DNA from: Spirochaetota bacterium
GTDB lineage: Bacteria > Spirochaetota > UBA4802 > JAFGDQ01
Reading direction: 5' to 3'
Assembly: GCA_016932015.1 (NCBI GenBank)
Contig: JAFGDQ010000109.1
Coordinates: forward strand, 1 to 64,000
DNA: 64,000 bases
Part shown: positions 62,544-64,000 of the stretch, in pieces
Layout: each line of letters begins with the position of its first letter
Position numbering within the stretch: the first letter of the stretch is position 1
The notes under the pieces: model-generated
Seen by the model: the letters and a program-made list of their open reading frames with translations, nothing else
Told to the model about the DNA's origin: nothing
The model's database searches: none
Position numbers and translations under genes: made by a program

Positions 62544-64000
62544 CGAAATCTTTATACGCGTCAATGCTTTCCGGAAGGCTTTCATCAAGTACTGGAAGTA
62601 CATTTTCTCTGCCGGGTTTAAAGGCTCGTCCAAGATTAATTCTTGCGTATTCATTTTCTCTTTCAATTTTTTTAGCATATTCTATTGACCGCCAGTAGCT
62701 GATGTTGCTTTTGGTCTCTTTGTTCTGAATCTGATAAACCGCTCCAAGATTATTATATGCAGTAGATAATGTCTGATATATTTTAGTATGTTCCGCTCTT
62801 CCAGGAATTACATTCAGTAATTTTTCCTCTTTATCCTCATATATTGATATTACCTTCAGAAATTCTCCTTTACCGGCTTCGAGAATATTCTGATGATAAT
62901 ACGCATTTCCAAGTGCAAGCATAAGTTCCGGCTGCGCAAAGTGATCTTCATAAAGGTTTAACCAGGTTGTAACTGCTTTTTCGTAATTGCCCTTGTTGTA
63001 ATATATTTTTCCTAAATTGTAAGTTACCTCGCTGGTCTTGTAATTTTCAGATATGGCTTTTTCATATTTGTCCTGTGCAATTTCAATATTTGCCAGTTTT
63101 TCGGTCTGTTCATGAACAGTGTCATCTTCAAATTCGTCTCCGAAACGGAATTTCATTTTATCGAAATAGTAGTAAAAAATATTTCCCATTATCGCATACG
63201 CATTGCCGATATTTTCACTCTCATGGTAAAAGTCTTCGTTTGTAAATTCAGGCGGAGACAGATACGCTTTAATTGCCTTTTTGCAATACCTGTAAGCTTC
63301 AACCGGTTCATTGGTCACATAATAGAATTTTCCCATCAATAAATTTGACGCAAAGTAATTGGGCTCTTTTTCAAGTGATGTCAGAAGGTTCCGCTTCATA
63401 AGATTGTAATTTCCCTCCTGCTCTGAAAGCTTCGCGAATAATACAAACATGGGAGGATAATCCAGATCTCTTTCAGAAAGAGCGTTAAGAACATCTTTTA
63501 CTGCAGGATAAGGATTGTCATTTATGTCTTTAATTACCGGAGACTGTATGCCGTAATCTATTCTTATGTTACGGTCGTCAGACTTTTTCTTGCCTAAATA
63601 GTATGAAGCAAGTTTTGCAAGAAGCGGTGACGGTAATTCAGACAGTTTTTTTTTGTACTTCAGGTCTGAATGTATTGTAATAATTTCAGGAAATGCATCT
63701 CTTTCAATATAAAGATTGAGCAGGCCTGAGTAGCCAATAATGGAATTTTTATCTACTTTAATGATATTTTCAAAATAATCTCTGGCTTTCCTGTTCTGGC
63801 CCTGACTTATGTAGGCATTTCCTATTCCGTATAAAGCTGTTATATTTTCAGGATCAGCATTAAGAGATTTTTTATAAAAATCGATTGCGACATCAAGCTG
63901 AGTGTCAACCGGGCCTACAGGTTTGACTTTGGAATAATAATATTTATTAAGATCAGGCTTGATTTGCCTGAACTGGCGTTCAGGTATTTTTGAATAAAAA
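62536..64000 (-). CDS. TPR-repeat protein, C-terminal part (5' end outside the window)
   Basis: The open frame continues past the right edge, so at least 487 C-terminal residues are visible and the start is missing. There are at least eight tetratricopeptide-like helix pairs, for example ITALYGIGNAYISQGQNRKARDYF, EVTYNLGKIYYNKGNYEKAVTTW and LMLALGNAYYHQNILEAGKGEF. The stretch inward of 63450 begins with an internal Met and is not a separate gene. Likely a scaffold or envelope-assembly protein; large TPR proteins of this kind are frequent in spirochaetes, which is suggestive only. Confidence 0.88.
   Translation of the reverse strand, partial: FYSKIPERQFRQIKPDLNKYYYSKVKPVGPVDTQLDVAIDFYKKSLNADPENITALYGIGNAYISQGQNRKARDYFENIIKVDKNSIIGYSGLLNLYIERDAFPEIITIHSDLKYKKKLSELPSPLLAKLASYYLGKKKSDDRNIRIDYGIQSPVIKDINDNPYPAVKDVLNALSERDLDYPPMFVLFAKLSEQEGNYNLMKRNLLTSLEKEPNYFASNLLMGKFYYVTNEPVEAYRYCKKAIKAYLSPPEFTNEDFYHESENIGNAYAIMGNIFYYYFDKMKFRFGDEFEDDTVHEQTEKLANIEIAQDKYEKAISENYKTSEVTYNLGKIYYNKGNYEKAVTTWLNLYEDHFAQPELMLALGNAYYHQNILEAGKGEFLKVISIYEDKEEKLLNVIPGRAEHTKIYQTLSTAYNNLGAVYQIQNKETKSNISYWRSIEYAKKIERENEYARINLGRAFKPGRENVLPVLDESLPESIDAYKDFVR

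Overview
The window is AT-rich and gene-dense. It comes from an anaerobic bacterium with an outer membrane: there are two TonB-dependent receptors, many lipoproteins with a Cys lipobox, periplasmic solute-binding proteins, oxygen-sensitive iron-sulfur enzymes and sigma-54 regulation. Lipoproteins with Gly/Ser/acidic residues after the lipid-anchor Cys, a PilZ protein, a CsgG-like protein and a large TPR protein would suit a spirochaete or a Desulfobacterota-like lineage. No rRNA, tRNA or marker gene settles this, so taxonomy is left open.

Left half (1-38 kb): a corrinoid (vitamin B12) acquisition island on the + strand with three cobalamin riboswitches (about 4.96, 18.19 and 30.0 kb), each followed by a Rho-independent terminator. 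Riboswitch 1 leads a ~13 kb run of nine closely spaced genes: three seven-bladed FG-GAP propeller lipoproteins, four carbohydrate-binding-like surface lipoproteins of two paralogous types, one BtuG-like propeller lipoprotein and a BtuB-like TonB receptor. Riboswitch 2 precedes a DUF4198 metal-uptake-type protein, a NapH-like membrane ferredoxin, a double-cubane/HgdB-type reductase with its ATP-dependent activator, a second TonB receptor, a truncated BtuF-like remnant and a heterodimeric ABC transporter of exporter fold. Riboswitch 3 controls two CobN/ChlH-type chelatase large subunits with no AAA+ partners nearby. No BtuCD importer is present, so the exporter-fold ABC pair is a candidate inner-membrane corrinoid importer.

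The first 5 kb also holds a DUF4465 lipoprotein, a 21-bp/heptad tandem repeat, a MITE-like element with ~38-bp terminal inverted repeats, and three copies of a ~48-bp palindromic repeat, two of them flanking a four-helix-bundle (23S IVS-type) gene.

Right half (38-61 kb): a catabolic island, mostly on the - strand. It contains a PAS/sigma-54 activator, a TRAP transporter, a ferredoxin + AprA-like flavoprotein + PhlG/phloretin-hydrolase-like C-C hydrolase set (the flavoprotein is interrupted by an in-frame amber codon), a MarR regulator, a beta-keto acid cleavage enzyme, a cyclase-family hydrolase, a 3-hydroxyacyl-CoA dehydrogenase, an SDR, a cupin, a LivKGFHM-type ABC importer, a TetR regulator, and a second ferredoxin followed by a flavoprotein-hydrolase fusion. 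The enzyme families fit anaerobic cleavage of an acylphloroglucinol or dihydrochalcone (phloretin-type) substrate to phloroglucinol, then reduction, ring opening and thiolytic cleavage. Two near-consensus -24/-12 promoters precede the cupin and livK operons. Inverted-repeat operators lie next to the MarR and TetR genes.

The last 4 kb holds a SnoaL-like protein, a CsgG-like lipoprotein-type protein, an unrecognised protein, a PilZ protein and the C-terminal part of a TPR protein that runs off the window.
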